DNA from: Bryoerythrophyllum caledonicum
Taxonomy: Eukaryota > Streptophyta > Bryopsida > Pottiales > Pottiaceae
Length of the DNA stretch: 64,000 nucleotides
Assembly (NCBI GenBank): GCA_963971425.1
Contig: OZ020517.1
Location: 8,434,501-8,498,500, forward strand
Direction: 5' to 3'
In this document: positions 1 through 12,061 of the stretch, in pieces
Numbering within the stretch: the first letter of the stretch is position 1
How the letters are laid out: each line of letters starts with the position of its first letter
The notes under the pieces: generated by a model
What the model saw: the letters and a program-made list of their open reading frames with translations, nothing else
Database searches by the model: none
What the model was told of the DNA's origin: nothing
Made by a program: the position numbers and the translations under genes

Positions 1-110
1 TTAAACTTTGGCCTTTGGTGTGAAGGCAGAGAGGCCGGACTTTGGCCATTCAAGCAATCTCATTGGTGGAAACCAACGGGCCCTTGATTTAGGCGTTAGG
101 TGTGAAGCCG

Positions 111-567
111 CCTTTAAACGTTAGAAAGTGCCGCTAGTGGCCACAATATTCTACACGTATAATGTAGTATTTGAAAAATGATAAGGTTGAGATATAGAAA
201 TTACTTCCAAATGAAAGATGTTAGCTGAAGAATTTTCAATCCAAAGGTGTAAGTCTTACAAGACTTAAGTACTTTTTTGGTATTCTACAGAGTAAAATAT
301 GTCCGTGTATATATGGCTCCCCATCGACGTTTAACCCTGAAATGACAGTTGGCAACCGCATATATAAGGACGTATTTTACTCTGTAGTCTATTAAAAAAG
401 TGGTAAAGTCTAGCAAGACTTGCATCTTTGGATTGAAAATTCTTCAGCTAACATTTTTCATTTGGAGGTAATTTCAATATCTCAGCCTTATCATGTTCAA
501 ATATGACATTGTACGTGTAGATACTATGGCCACCAGCGAGTCAGCGACACTTTCTGACGTTTCAGGA
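111..567. mobile_element. Foldback element with TTAA right flank (piggyBac-like MITE, family N)
   Basis: Two long arms (about 115-330 and 357-565) are inverted copies of each other. They share the block with GATGTTAGCTGAAGAATTTT and the block reading to TATTTTACTCTGTAG near the short loop at about 330-356. The outer ends read AAACGTTAGAAAGTG on the left and CACTTTCTGACGTTT on the right. The right end is followed by a TTAA at 568-571; the left TTAA is not preserved. One arm with similar ends occurs alone at 56974-57172 and at about 1385-1595. No coding capacity was seen. The hairpin would make a nearly perfect stem if transcribed. Confidence 0.65.
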
Positions 568-622
568 TTAACCACGAGTGAGTCCAAAAGTGGTTGTTTT
601 TGTCACACGGTGAACACTTTAA

Positions 623-872
623 TGACGACACCTGTGACCAAGCCTGGGTACATTTCACCTTGACTCGTCACTACATCATCTACACGGTGGATACATTTCA
701 TTACGACAAACATCACTATAGAGTTTGCTGCACATTCTCACCTCATTTGTTGAAAGCGCACTAGTCGAAGGAAGTTAAATTAGGCCATGGATCAAACATG
801 GATGAAGTATTGGTCCACCAATTTGCAAATTACTCCAAAAGTGACCACCTATGGGCTCTCGTCCTTAAAGGA
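623..872. mobile_element. Short TTAA-flanked element, family H/I
   Basis: The copy lies between TTAA at 619-622 and TTAA at 873-876. Its right end reads GTCCTTAAAGGA before the TTAA. It matches the outer parts of the longer copy at 6802-7228, including the blocks GGTCCACCAATTTGC and ACTCCAAAAGTGACCAC, so it looks like an internally deleted sibling. It is non-coding. Assignment to the piggyBac superfamily rests on the TTAA flanks and the shared terminal motif. Confidence 0.5.
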
Positions 873-1009
873 TTAAAGGTCTTTGTTGTTAACCTCTAAA
901 GGAACGAGGCATATTAATCCTTGAAGTTCCTTGACAATTTCAATAAAAAAAACTAGTCCAAAATTGCCACTATAAACAAGAGACATGAAAATCACATTTT
1001 AAAATTAAA

Positions 1010-1250
1010 TTATGGACTTTGGCCATAAAATCTTACAGTAGACTTTTATATGAACATGCTATTTTTTTTTGAGGCAATCCACCAAATGGATATAGAGATT
1101 AATAATATTGTTTGAAATGCAAGAATTTTTTTTCCCCTTGCCCGACAATGTGTGAAAATTTGACTTGGGTTAAAATGCCTTTTTACACATTGTTGGGCAA
1201 ATATTGAGACCATAGCTACCTGCCCGAAATGGAAAACGACCTCCAAGGGG
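1010..1250 (-). mobile_element. Partial copy of the 12-kb TTAA element family (family A)
   Basis: Read on the minus strand, this piece contains the block with CAAATTTTCACACATTGTCGGGCAAG-type wording (near 1140-1200) that is also found at 12390-12420, 19790-19810 and 54640-54670. It lacks both termini. It is an undated fragment of a non-autonomous repeat and has no credible open frame. Confidence 0.5.
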
Positions 1251-1384
1251 AAATGATCTTTTAGTGGTTAAGGGAAACTCTGCTCCATTGATTAAAAATT
1301 GCTAAAATGAACTAAAATTTGATATTGTAATCATACTAGGATTTTCATCTGAACTTATATGAGATGTTGCACCTATTACATGTT

Positions 1385-1595
1385 TTAGATGTTACAAAAT
1401 GGACATGTATTCTACATGTATGGTGTTGTATTTGAACATGGTAAGGTTCAAGTGTTGAAATGACCTTGAAATGAAAGATGTTAGTTGAAGAATCTTCAAT
1501 TCAAAGGTGTATATATTGCTGATTTTTTATACATTTTTTGTATTCTAATTGTTAAATACGTGACCGTACATATGGTCCCTATAGACCTGTAAGGG
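1385..1595. mobile_element. Single-arm family N copy abutting the next element
   Basis: It contains the family N blocks TTCTACATGTATGGTGTTG, GAAAGATGTTAGTTGAAGAA and TACGTGACCGTACATATGG. Its right end, AGGG, meets TTGA at 1596-1599, a one-base variant of TTAA that is also the left flank of the next element. The left end is indistinct. Confidence 0.45.
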
Positions 1596-1599
1596 TTGA

Positions 1600-2407
1600 C
1601 CTTTTAGCACCCACGTCATGTTTCTCCAAAACCAAGATATGTGCTCATTTTTTTCTTTGAAGTAACTTTGATGGAATTAGAATGAATAATTTTGTATCCA
1701 ACCTTACAAAATTGGACTCAAACCATGACCTAAACTTTGGGGAAAATTTGCACAACATCCAAAGGTTGATGGAATAGATTGAAGTGGTTAAAGATACCGT
1801 ATATTCGTATTGAAAATTGTGGACTTTGGGGGGTATACTAATTTATCCATCAACGGATTCTTGCAAGAGTTTTTGTACTTTGAATAAAAGAGGTTCACAC
1901 TTCACATGTGCAGTAAGTCAATAGTTTTGCATTGACATATGATATGTAAAGAAAACATTTATACATGATTATTGATGATTTTTTGAACTTTTGTCTACTT
2001 GATTGTATACAAAAATGTTCCAAATAATACAAATTGAAATGGAAATTTTGTATGCAATAAGAGAGATCAATAATCACAAAAAAAAATGAAGAATCGCTTA
2101 TAGGCAAATTTCAATCAAAATTTAAGACCAATATCATTTTGCATGTGTATGGAATACAACACAGTATCCAACATAGTATTCATTGTATTGTAGACTTGTA
2201 GTGTATTTGATGTATTTTGTGTTGTATTCCTAGCTTTTCTAAGAGTTCTATAACTCCAAATCATGAGCTAATTTTTTGCAGAGTGTTCCTATAATGTGTG
2301 CGCAAATTTGAACTTCACATTCCACAACCTAATTCCTCATGAATTTCATGCAAATTGAGTTTTAACACCTCCAAAGTCCCATTTTGGGTCTTGTGGGCAC
2401 TAAAGGG
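1600..2407. mobile_element. TTAA-flanked element, family F (808 bp)
   Basis: The right end reads GGGCACTAAAGGG followed by TTAA (2408-2411). The left end reads CCTTTTAGCACCC after TTGA (1596-1599). The two ends are inverted repeats of one another. A second, direct copy spans 7233-8005 with long stretches of near identity (for example CCAACCTTACAAAATTG and ATTCCTCATGGATTTCATGC). It is non-coding. Pairing of the two copies defines the element boundaries independently of the terminal repeats. Confidence 0.6.
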
Positions 2408-2582
2408 TTAAACGTACCGGAGTACTTCATCAAAACAATATCCCTAAGTACAAGATTGACAAAGGAGTGACATGGCATGTTGGATTCTTCACGCGGGGCT
2501 CAAAGTTTCTATTAGAATTCTAATTTGTTTTATCTTTTAATATTAATCCTGATGAAAAGCCTGGGCCTCCTTACGCACGTTT

Positions 2583-2813
2583 TTGGTGTGGTCCATGGCA
2601 AGCGCATCACCAAGTCATCAGCAAAGACTTAATGCCATGTCATCACAAAGGAAGGATTACTACTTTTCAATTTCCAAATCAAAGGCCATCATTGGTAGCT
2701 ACAAAAGTGTCACACTCTGGCTTTTGAAAGCTAACCAATCACAGGTTGTGAATGGGGAGTTTCCAAAGGCAACCAGCAAATATCCTGGATTATTTTTAAA
2801 GCACCTAGTTTGA
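2583..2813 (+). other. Gene-free segment with an unremarkable open frame
   Basis: Between the family F element and the next repeat (2412-2908) the only open frame is 76 codons with no recognisable domain, initiation context or splice signals. I see no gene here. Confidence 0.2.
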
Positions 2814-2912
2814 GGTTCAACCAAAATGTCAACTAGGACCCACGTATTTTAAGTGTTGTTTGCTTTAAACTAAAAACAAACAACATGTACTGTAATTTGC
2901 CCATTCAATAAA

Positions 2913-4024
2913 CCCCTAAAAGCCCAAGGCATTTTCCCACATGAAACACTCCAAAACTGCCATCATCAACAAGTGCCAACAAAATCTAACATTAAAGTCT
3001 AATTTAATACTTTTAACCGTACAATCTTAAAGTAGATATGTATATGAACTTAGAGCACAAATTTGGTTGTAATCCACCGCACAGATGTGAAGATTATAGC
3101 GTTTGAAGTGCAAAGAAAAGTATGTTTCCCCCTTGCCCGGCAAAGTCAGCCTACTTTGACTAGGCATATCTTCTAGTATTTACATTGAAATGTGATAAAA
3201 CCTTTTACCAATATGACTTATATGTTGTTAGCTATTTGTGGTGCAAAATTTGAGTTCAATTCGAGGGGTAATAGATGTAGAAATATACACTTTAGTAAAA
3301 GGGGGTACAAAATGATGACAATTACTACATAAGTGATATGAAATTGTTTGTTCATACAAGTTGTGCATTTGAGAATCCCAATGGTGGAAACTTTCAATTT
3401 ATTTTTTCACTAATTTTAGAAAAAAACGACTAAAATTGGTAAAATCCATAATTTTCATGAAAATATGGAATAAATAAAGCATTATGGGAAAAGGCAATGC
3501 TTGAAATTGGGTGGCCAATTCGTCCCGCTGTTGACAACCCTCGCAGTTGGACAAAAAAATTTTAAAAACTAAAAAACTAAGAAACTAAAAAAAATATATA
3601 TAAATATATTCAAAAATCTCGGCGGGACCACGGCAGGTCAGCTGACGGCTGGTTGTTGCTATTTTTTAAATTATTTTTATAACTATTTCAATAATTTTCA
3701 AAGCTTTTTCCACTTGAACTTTGTGCATAGAAGTTTGGACTCCTTTCCTTGCCCTTTCTGTCCCAAAATTCTGCCCCATTTCTCTCCTCAAATTGCATTG
3801 GTTGACATGCCTGCCCCTATAGTCCAGAGTCCCCATTTTGGCCTTCGAAGGCTAATAACTTTTGAACCAAAAGTCCAAAATCATATTTGAAAAATTCCCC
3901 ATATAGATTTCATCAAGGACAATGCAGTGTAATATTTTCATAAGAATCGGACTATTTTTTCCACTCAGAGGTACATGCCTAAAATCCGAAACGTGCGCCC
4001 TACGTACACTTGGGCTCTTAGGGG
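2913..4024. mobile_element. TTAA-type element, family L (1.1 kb)
   Basis: The left end CCCCTAAAAGCCCAAG (from 2913) is the inverted repeat of the right end CTTGGGCTCTTAGGGG (to 4024). The right flank is TTAA (4025-4028); the left flank is TAAA (2909-2912), probably a mutated TTAA. Internal sequence at about 3000-3200 matches the family A repeats. The small open frames inside (at most 77 codons) overlap in both strands and look incidental. Confidence 0.6.
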
Positions 4025-4039
4025 TTAAGGTGGGACGAC

Positions 4040-4230
4040 CAAGTGCCAACCTGCGACTCAACACCGCACCTTTCTATATCCCTCCTAGATTTCAAGGAGG
4101 AAATGCAATCTATGTTTACATGACTTATGCCCTTTTTAAGCCTATGAGTTTATAAGTGATGTGATGGTAGGCTACATTTCTTCTCTGAAATAAAGAAGGG
4201 TTCTGAAAGGTGCGGTGTTGGGTAGTTGGT
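4040..4230. repeat. Short inverted repeat
   Basis: CAACACCGCACCTTTC near 4059-4075 is repeated in inverted form as GAAAGGTGCGGTGTTG near 4206-4222. A family L element ends immediately to the left. It could be a small MITE, but flanking duplications are not evident. Confidence 0.4.
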
Positions 4231-5659
4231 TGGTTTTATGTTGTTCTACCTTAGGGTAACTTGACATTTGACTATGAGATCTCCCCATGCAATGTGAGAT
4301 TCAAACAAATGCCACCATAACATTTTGAAACCAATGTTAGGGAAACATTTTAGAATCAATATTGAGTCCCAACAACAGCCAATTTCTTTTGTGATAGGCC
4401 GTGCTCACTCTTGCACTAACACACATCTAGTCCTTCCTTTGATGGCAACTTGAATCCTTCATGTACATTGGCCCAATATTCCTCTTTCGTTCTACAGGTT
4501 TTAACAAGATATCAAAATCATTCCATTGTTTGATTCTAAATGGGAAGCTAATCCATAATTGGTTCTAGAATATTAAGCCAGTTGGGTAATAGAGTTATCC
4601 GCAAAGTACCCCAAATCCTCAGTTTCTAACCTGTAAAATGGAAAAGCCAGGGTCGCCGAGTCCACTGGCAGGGTTTCACTGTAGACTTAGAATAGAACAC
4701 TGGATAGACTAGCTTTTAAGCCTTAGAATTCCCAAACTCGAGTTTGTGCCTGGCTTTTATTTTAAGCAATCATTGACCCTTCACATCATGCACAACTCTA
4801 GGATGTAGGATACATGCCAGAGTGTCATGGCATTCATGATTGTTCTTGTGTTTTTTTGGGAGATTTGTGCCACTTGTACCATAAATAACACCTCCTCAAA
4901 ACCCTCAAACCCTGAATTTTTTTCACAGGATTACTTTGCGGCTACACTCAAATACAGGTTAGATTCTCTTTTGCATGAAAAAAGGAGGACAAAAGACCGG
5001 TTCCCTTTACAAACAACTCAAATATATCAAGTTTAAGTCAGAGTGACTTTATTCTTCAATTATTATTTAAAGATAGCCAATTCTTTTAATTCTATATGAA
5101 TCTTGGAAATAATTGCAAGCGTGTTGTTGAAAAGAAGATGCACTGCACATACAACTTCTTACCAAGTCCACTATACAACTAGCCTGAACCCTACTACTTC
5201 CAATTTTGAATTGTTTCATCTTGATTAAAAATATTGTTAAAACATGTTCAAGAAAATTTGATCACATACATTCAAGGCGTTTATAGTCACAATGACTAGC
5301 ACTATACTCACCCCTCCAATAAGTTATAGCAAACTATGGCGCTACACTAATAATATTCATTAATGTTATGGCACCAATAGTGTAACTACTCCTATGACCT
5401 GACTTTCACTAAATGTCAATCTATTTACATTTGGTGTTTAGTGCCAAGTGTCACAATGTTACGCTCATCTCACTGACACAACCGCCTACTATAATGAATA
5501 TGGTACAACAATAGTGCAGTGGGTCTTGCTTCGTCGCATGCAGCTGCAACAATGCAGTGGGTCTTACGTTGTCTGCATGTTGGAATTCACCATTCTCCGC
5601 CTCCGGTACCTGCATGTTGCTATTGAAAGAGCGAGCTTGGTGAATCGGCTACTTGGTGA
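4231..5659. other. No gene seen
   Basis: AT-rich sequence with scattered short open frames (the longest 78 codons at 5448-5684) that show no domain or codon pattern. Nothing supports a gene or a known repeat here. Confidence 0.3.
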
Positions 5660-5781
5660 CCAACTGGGAGCGGGAGCAATGTAACGGTGTCGCAGGAGTA
5701 CTTTGAAAAGCTTGTGGTGCACGACATGAGGCACTTGGCTTCGTTTGTTACCTTCGGTCCCAGAGGAAGCTTTTATCCTAC
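5660..5781 (+). other. Possible orphan exon
   Basis: A 41-codon open stretch reads in part VSQEYFEKLVVHDMRHLASF and then VTFGPRGSFYPT, and runs into a good splice donor (ACGTAAGT). Local GC is higher than in the flanks. I do not recognise the family. No partner exon was identified to the left (a stop lies just before 5660) or to the right. It may be a gene fragment carried in by a transposon; chance cannot be excluded. Confidence 0.25.
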
Positions 5782-6801
5782 GTAAGTTAAGAATCTTTGT
5801 GTCACCCCGTTGTCGGTAACTAGGAAACCAAATTACCAGAGTCTGTGATTGTGTGTTGGTTTCAGATGTTAAGTTTTGGTCAATACACTAGGCATCACAG
5901 GAGAGGGCGATGGACTGCATAAGTGATTACGCCTATCAAGCGACTGCCTGATGCTATCTAGGATTTGATGATACTTCCATGCTCCAAGAATACTCGCGTA
6001 GACTTTTCTATTCAGAAAACTCAACTGTTGCTCCAAATTGAGCCATCGTAGCAATGATTTGTTACATAACTAACACTAAGTGTGAACATGTTAAAATGAA
6101 ACAAGGGCAAAAATTACAGAAATTGACAATTAGTGTTAAAATTGACATTTAATGTTGTTACATTAGTAGGATAGTTGACATTTAGCTTTCGAGTTTGTAA
6201 ACAGTGTTGCGAACACTAATGAACATTATTAGTGTAGTGAATGGATGTGGTAAATATTTAATAGATGTTAAAAGTTTATAGTCGGTTTTGATAACTTCAA
6301 CCATCAATTGATGTCACATTACATGGAATACCATATAGAATGTGCGGACATACTCTATTGAAAATTCCCATATGCGCTCTAATGCTCAGATTCAACGGCG
6401 CCATTGACACACTAGAGATCCTTTGTAGTCACAATGAAATAACTACAATTGTACATGCCTCTATGTTTGGTTAGGCCCAATCTCTAGCAAAGTGCTCCCA
6501 GAGAGCCTGACAATCCATTCCAAATATGTACAAGAAAAACAACATGTAAGCTGACATCTAAATTAATTTTGATTCTGGAGGCCATCATAGTGGTTATAAG
6601 TTAGCTCAGGTTATAAGCTGGATTGGGAATTACAACTTATTAGAGGTTCGACTCTAAGAAGAATGAATGAATGTAGGAGGATCTCGGCTAACATGCACTG
6701 AAATTCATCCACTAATAGCTCTGCAAAAGTGAAGTTAGTGCTTGGGTTTGCCCAAATTTCCAAGCTTAGTGTACAGAAATCTATCGAGGTCTTAGGCTTA
6801 A

Positions 6802-7228
6802 TCCTTTAAGGACGACAAAGGTGACCAGGCCAAGGAGAATTCATGAGTGGGTACATTTTTTCCTGACTAGTCACTACATTATCTAATAAATAGTGGGTAC
6901 AATTTCATCGTGATTGGTGACTACAAACATCACAATAGTTTGCTCGTTAGATTCTGATGCATATTCTCACCGCACCCGTTGAAAGCACAGAGATCCAAGA
7001 AACTTAACTCCTAAATTTCTTTGACATTTTGGAACCCACCTCACCGAAAATTGCCACTTACAAGTTATAATGCATTCTACACAAAATGTAAATGAAACTC
7101 AAAGTGTACTTTGTGGGGGCTCTAGCCCTATATGGATTAAAGTAGGTGGCGGAATATACAAAGATGAAATATTGGTCCACTAAATCAGCAAATCACTCCA
7201 AAAGTGACCACTTGTAGACCTCTTGTTT
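6802..7228. mobile_element. TTAA-flanked element, family H (427 bp)
   Basis: It begins TCCTTTAAGGACGAC after TTAA (6798-6801) and runs to the TTAA at 7229-7232, which is also the left flank of the neighbouring family F copy. It is the longer sibling of 623-872. It has no coding capacity. Confidence 0.5.
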
Positions 7229-7232
7229 TTAA

Positions 7233-8005
7233 CCCTTTAGTTCTTAGATCATGATTCATTAATACCAAGATATATGCTAATTTTTTTTCTTAAACTTACT
7301 TTGATGGAAATACAATGACTAGTTTTAGAATCCAACCTTACAAAATTGAACTCAAAGTTCGACCCATGACCTAAGCTTTCGGGAAAATTTGCACAACATT
7401 CAAGAGCTTAAGGAACAGATCATAGTCTTTAATGTTACCAAATGCTGGTATTGAAAATTGTTGACTTTGGAGGATATACTACAATATCCATCAATAGATT
7501 CTTGCAAGAATTTTTGTACTTTGAAGAAAAAAGCGTCACATGTGCACTAGGTTGATAGCTTTCCATTGACATATAATATGTGAAGAAAACATTCATACAT
7601 GTTTTTAAAACTTTTGTCCACTTGATTGTATAAAAAATGTTCCAAACTTATACAAATTAAAACGGAAGTTTTGTATGCAATGAGAGAGATCAACAATCAC
7701 AAAACAATGAAGAATCTCTCAAAGACAAATTTGGATCAAAATTTAATACCAAAATCATTTCACATGTCTATGAAATACAACGTAGTATGTGGCATGGTAT
7801 CCATTGTATTGTAGTGTATTTGATGTATTTTGTGTTATATTCCTAGTTTTTCCAAGAGTTCTATAACTCCAAAATCATGATCTCATTTTGGCAAAGTGTT
7901 CATGTGATGTGTGTGCAAATCTGAACTTCACATTTCACAATCTAATTCCTCATGGATTTCATGCAAATTGAGTTTTAACTTCCAGGATTCCCAATTTGGG
8001 TCTCG
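7233..8005. mobile_element. Second family F element
   Basis: A direct copy of 1600-2407, starting CCCTTTAGTTCTTAG after TTAA (7229-7232). The right end lies at a TTAA (8006-8009), but the last dozen or so bases of the right terminal repeat are missing. An LTR-like sequence starts within 60 bases to the right. Confidence 0.55.
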
Positions 8006-8057
8006 TTAAATGTTGCGGCTTCTGATGTTTCACGGATCAGCTCAAGGCAAAGAGAGT

Positions 8058-10632
8058 GGTAGGCCCAGGGCGAATTGATCCCCTCGTTCCCTCTTAAGGG
8101 ATAGAGGAGGCAGTTGCCCGTGGGATGAATCATCCCTCCTAGCCAGCCAGGTGGTGAAACCCCAACCGGCTAGCAAACAAACCCTCCCACCCCTCCCGGC
8201 ATGTGCCCTAGCCCGTGCGCTCCTCTCGCTCGTTCTCACACATTTCTCTACAAAATACGTGGTACGGGTATTGCCGTGACACATTTCTCTACAAAATACC
8301 CGTGACGGGTGTTGCCTCCTGTGAAGCTTGTGTGTGTAGAGTTTGTTTCTGTACCTCTCCAAGTGTTCTCAAGTGCTATCCTTTGTGTCCATCTGATACT
8401 AATATTAAATATATTATTTTCTTTCATGGTTTCCATTCCAGATAGATTGATCCTTCGAGCTCATCTTTTGTGGAAAGGTATGTTGTCATTGAGAACTAGG
8501 GTTTGAGTTTTTCAAGTTTCTTGAGTGATACATTAGTTTCTTCAATAAGTGATTGATTATAGTTTAGGGTATGAGGGATGTTTCAATCATTCCATTTAGT
8601 GTGACTTATGGGTTTTATGGCACAATTTTATGCTGGATCCATCATGGATGTAGATAGTGACTTATTTTTCAAATTTGATTATATGTGTGATAGGTATTGC
8701 AATTGGTATGCAATGGCTCCTAGGGACGTATTAGGAAACTTTTATTGTGCGTGACGGGTATCGCCTTTTAAATGCACACTCAAGTACATTTACCGAGACG
8801 TTTTTCCTCTGAGACGGATATTGTAATAAGAAACCAGAGACGTTTTGTTTCATACTCTTGTATTGTGACGAGTATTAACAAAGTAACTAAGGGAATGTTT
8901 TTTAATTGTCATCTCCGTGAAAGGGTTTACTATGTATATTTTACCTTCCCTACCCTTAGAATTACATAAATTTCTCATAATTCAAATACAATTCTTTTCA
9001 TATCTACTGCATTAAAAATAATTAATATTTATGTATTCAAATTGAACTATCCGCCACATTACTTTCCATTATTCAAATTGCCTTTCGTTCATTCTAACTA
9101 TTTCTTATAGAGTCAACATGCCAAAATCACGGAAGTCTATCAACGTCTAGAATCCTCCGCCTGGACCTATTTCATTCTATGACATTACATGGGAGCATGC
9201 TAGTAGACAATGATGGAGCAATGCAAGTGCAATCCTGCATTCATACTTTTTTTTTGGTTGAATATGCCGTAAAGATTCTTCAATTGCGCAATCTCCAACT
9301 CATCTGCGCCACCGCCCAATTTTATTTTTATAACCGCGAACTTGGCAATATTGGGTTGGCGTGGTAGTGCGTTAAGGCATGCCGCATCCAATTCTCCAAC
9401 TCTTTCCTTCTTTGCCCCGAGGTGAGTGACATGCTTCTTCTCCATTGCTACGACAATAAAAGGTTTTTCCCACACAATATGGTCAACAGTGGTCGCCATC
9501 TCCACCCGTACCCATAACACCTCCGCCGCCTTCGTCCATGCTTGGAATTTTTTCAAAATTCCTTTCGTAGTCTCTTGAACGGCTTCGTTAAAATTCTTGC
9601 ATTCATATAGCGGGAGTTGATGTTGCGAAGTCGTTCTACCTTCCGCTGAGTACTAAGTGTTTGTGTTGTGAGCTTCATGTCATGGCGATGACGAAGATGA
9701 TTATTCAAGTGTCGCCGATTCTTCCACAGACCCAAACCGCAATTCTCAACCTTGCGATGCAATGGCTTCTCCGCACAAGGGACTTCGTTGTAGTCCCCTT
9801 CTTGAACGATAAGTGGTAAGCCCGATAACTCCATCCCGTGGAATGGAAAAAACTACACATAAGCAAGAATGAAATAAGAATCTTACATCTTCAAACCTCT
9901 CTAAGCAATACAAGACCTAATCACAACACTAAGAAGAATGAAAGAAAATATCCTAAAATACCAACATTCGTGATGATTTTAAAATACACCAAATACAACA
10001 AAATCTAATGGAAAATTGAAGCAATACTTGTTGGGACCGCAAAAAAAAGCATTCAGTTGTGCCATAAAAACCCTAAGCGACACTAAATGGAATGATTGAA
10101 ACATGCTTCATACCCTAAACTATAATCAATCACTTATTGAAGAAATTAATGTATCACTCAAGAAACTTGAAAATATAAAACTCAAACCCTAGTTCTCAAT
10201 GACAACATACCTTTCCACAAAAGATGAGCTCAAAGGATCAATCTATGCGGAATGGAAACCATGAAAGAAAATAATATATTTAATATTAGTATCAGATGGA
10301 CACAAAGGATAGTACTTGAGAACACTTGGAGAGGTACAGAAACAAACTCTACACACACAAGCTTCACAGGAGGCAACACCCGTCACGGGTATATCATAGA
10401 GAAATGTGTCGCGGCAATACCCGTAACACGTATTTTGTAGAGAAATGTGTGACAACGAGCGAGAGGAGCGCACGGGCTAGGGCACATGCCGGGAAGGGGG
10501 GAGAGTTTGTTTACTAGCTGGTTGGGGTTTCACCACCTGGCTTGTTAGGAGGGATGATTCATCCCACGGGCAACTACTCCCTTCATCCCAAGAGAGAGTT
10601 AGTTCGCCCTGGGCGGGTGGTTGGGAGTCCCT
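8058..10632. mobile_element. Pair of LTR-like sequences in opposite orientation (retroelement fossil)
   Basis: About 8058-8650 recurs inverted at about 10050-10632. Shared parts include a conserved block with ACACATTTCTCTACAAAATAC, an AT-rich TATA-like stretch (ATATTAAATATATTATT) and a distal block with TTCAATCATTCCATTTAGTG. Length and composition resemble plant LTRs. The head-to-head arrangement is not that of one normal element, so these are more likely two separate insertions or a rearranged one. The 1.4 kb between them holds two short minus-strand open frames (9200-9556 and 9553-9834) that I cannot assign to gag or pol. Treated as an old, broken retroelement remnant. Confidence 0.4.
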
Positions 10633-10739
10633 CATCGATGGAGTTGGATGCTCTTGTCTATGAGGTAGGGTTTCTACTTGGAATGAGAGTCTTGGAGTTC
10701 AAGTTCCATCAGGGCTTCAGATTTTCATTTTGGATCATG

Positions 10740-11190
10740 ATGCAGAGTTAAGGGTTTCATGTTGGATTAGAATTGTAGGGATCATGTTGGATTAGGATTT
10801 TAAGCTTAAAATAGTGTGGTAGGGTTTAGGGCTTCATGTTGGGTTAGGATTGTAGAGATCATGTTGGATTAGGATTTTAGGCTTGAAGTAGCGTGTTAGG
10901 ATTTAGGGTTTCATGTTGAACTAGAGTTTTATCTTGAAGTGGGATTTTAGGATGTTAGGTTTAGGGTTTCATCAAGGTTGTAGGTTATTTGTCTTCAATC
11001 CGGATTTTGGCTTGATGTAGGGTTTAGGGTTTCATGTTGGTTAGGATCATAGGAATCATGTTGGATTAGGATTTCAGGCTTGAAGTAGCATGTTAGGTTT
11101 AGGGTTCCATGTTGAATTTGGAAGTAGGGTTTTAGGATTTGGAAAGTCATGTTGGACTAGGGCTTTTTGGGTGTAGGGTTTTGTTTTGAT
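10740..11190 (+). repeat. Degenerate minisatellite rich in TTTAGGG-like words
   Basis: Roughly 100-bp units recur, built from phrases such as ATCATGTTGGATTAGGATTT, GGCTTGAAGTAGC and TTTAGGGTTTCATGTTG. At least four degenerate units are visible. The TTTAGGG words recall the plant telomere repeat but are spaced within longer units, so this is not an interstitial telomere array. Confidence 0.6.
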
Positions 11191-12061
11191 CTGGTTTTTG
11201 ATTAACATCAAAGAGTCCCTAAGTCGAAGGTCAATATTGATCGAGTAGATGTACTTAAAAGATTAATTATATAGGTTCAATATAGAGTGTATTGTTTGTT
11301 ACTTGTGTTATTTCATAACATTTTGGTATTATAAAAAAAGATAAGGTATAATTTCCATATGATAGTTCACTCATGGTTATTTGAACTCCTTTACATACTA
11401 GTTCAGTTTCATACGTTGTTTCTATTAGAAGAGGAATGTTTAGGGATTTGTTGATTTGGATTGTAGAAGGAATCACGAAGAGAAAAGTGTATCATCATAT
11501 CTTGTCTCACATGCTGCATGATAGTTTGCATGATCTGTTGTATGATAGGTTGTATCTTACATTGTCTTGTATATGGCTTAGGAACTAATATACAATTTTT
11601 TGGTCATACAAGTCATAATAGAGTTATTTTATCCCCTACTATATGATTTTATATTAGTAAATGGGACCAACAATTGTGGCACCATGCGTAGAATTCAAGT
11701 GTGGAGTTAAAGTGCTCTTAGAATGTTTCACAGTGTGTGACTTAGGAGTGGTAGATTCTATCCAAGGCAACATGCTGTGAAATCTTCTATGAGCACTTGA
11801 GCTCCTTGGGAACTTAGGTACTATTGGGATTTTTTTTGCATTGGGTAGGGCCCAAGAGCATTGATTGCCATGGTGCAAAATAAGAGAGCATGAAATTCTT
11901 CATGCTCTCTTTCTTTCCAAATTGAAATCTTACTTTGTCTTTTTCTTTTCTTTCCACTTTAAGGACTTTCGAGAAAAATTCCAACGGCTAATCCATATTA
12001 TTATTTTGCCCAGGAAAAATATTTTGACTAGTGACTTATAACTTCTAGGTAGTGCATTTAA

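Noticed and set aside
9200-9834. Two minus-strand frames between the LTR-like copies as gag or an envelope-like gene
   Set aside because: No recognisable motif; similarity to any retroelement protein could not be supported by eye.
10740-11190. Interstitial telomere array (TTTAGGG words)
   Set aside because: The words are embedded in about 100-bp units and not in contiguous heptamer arrays.
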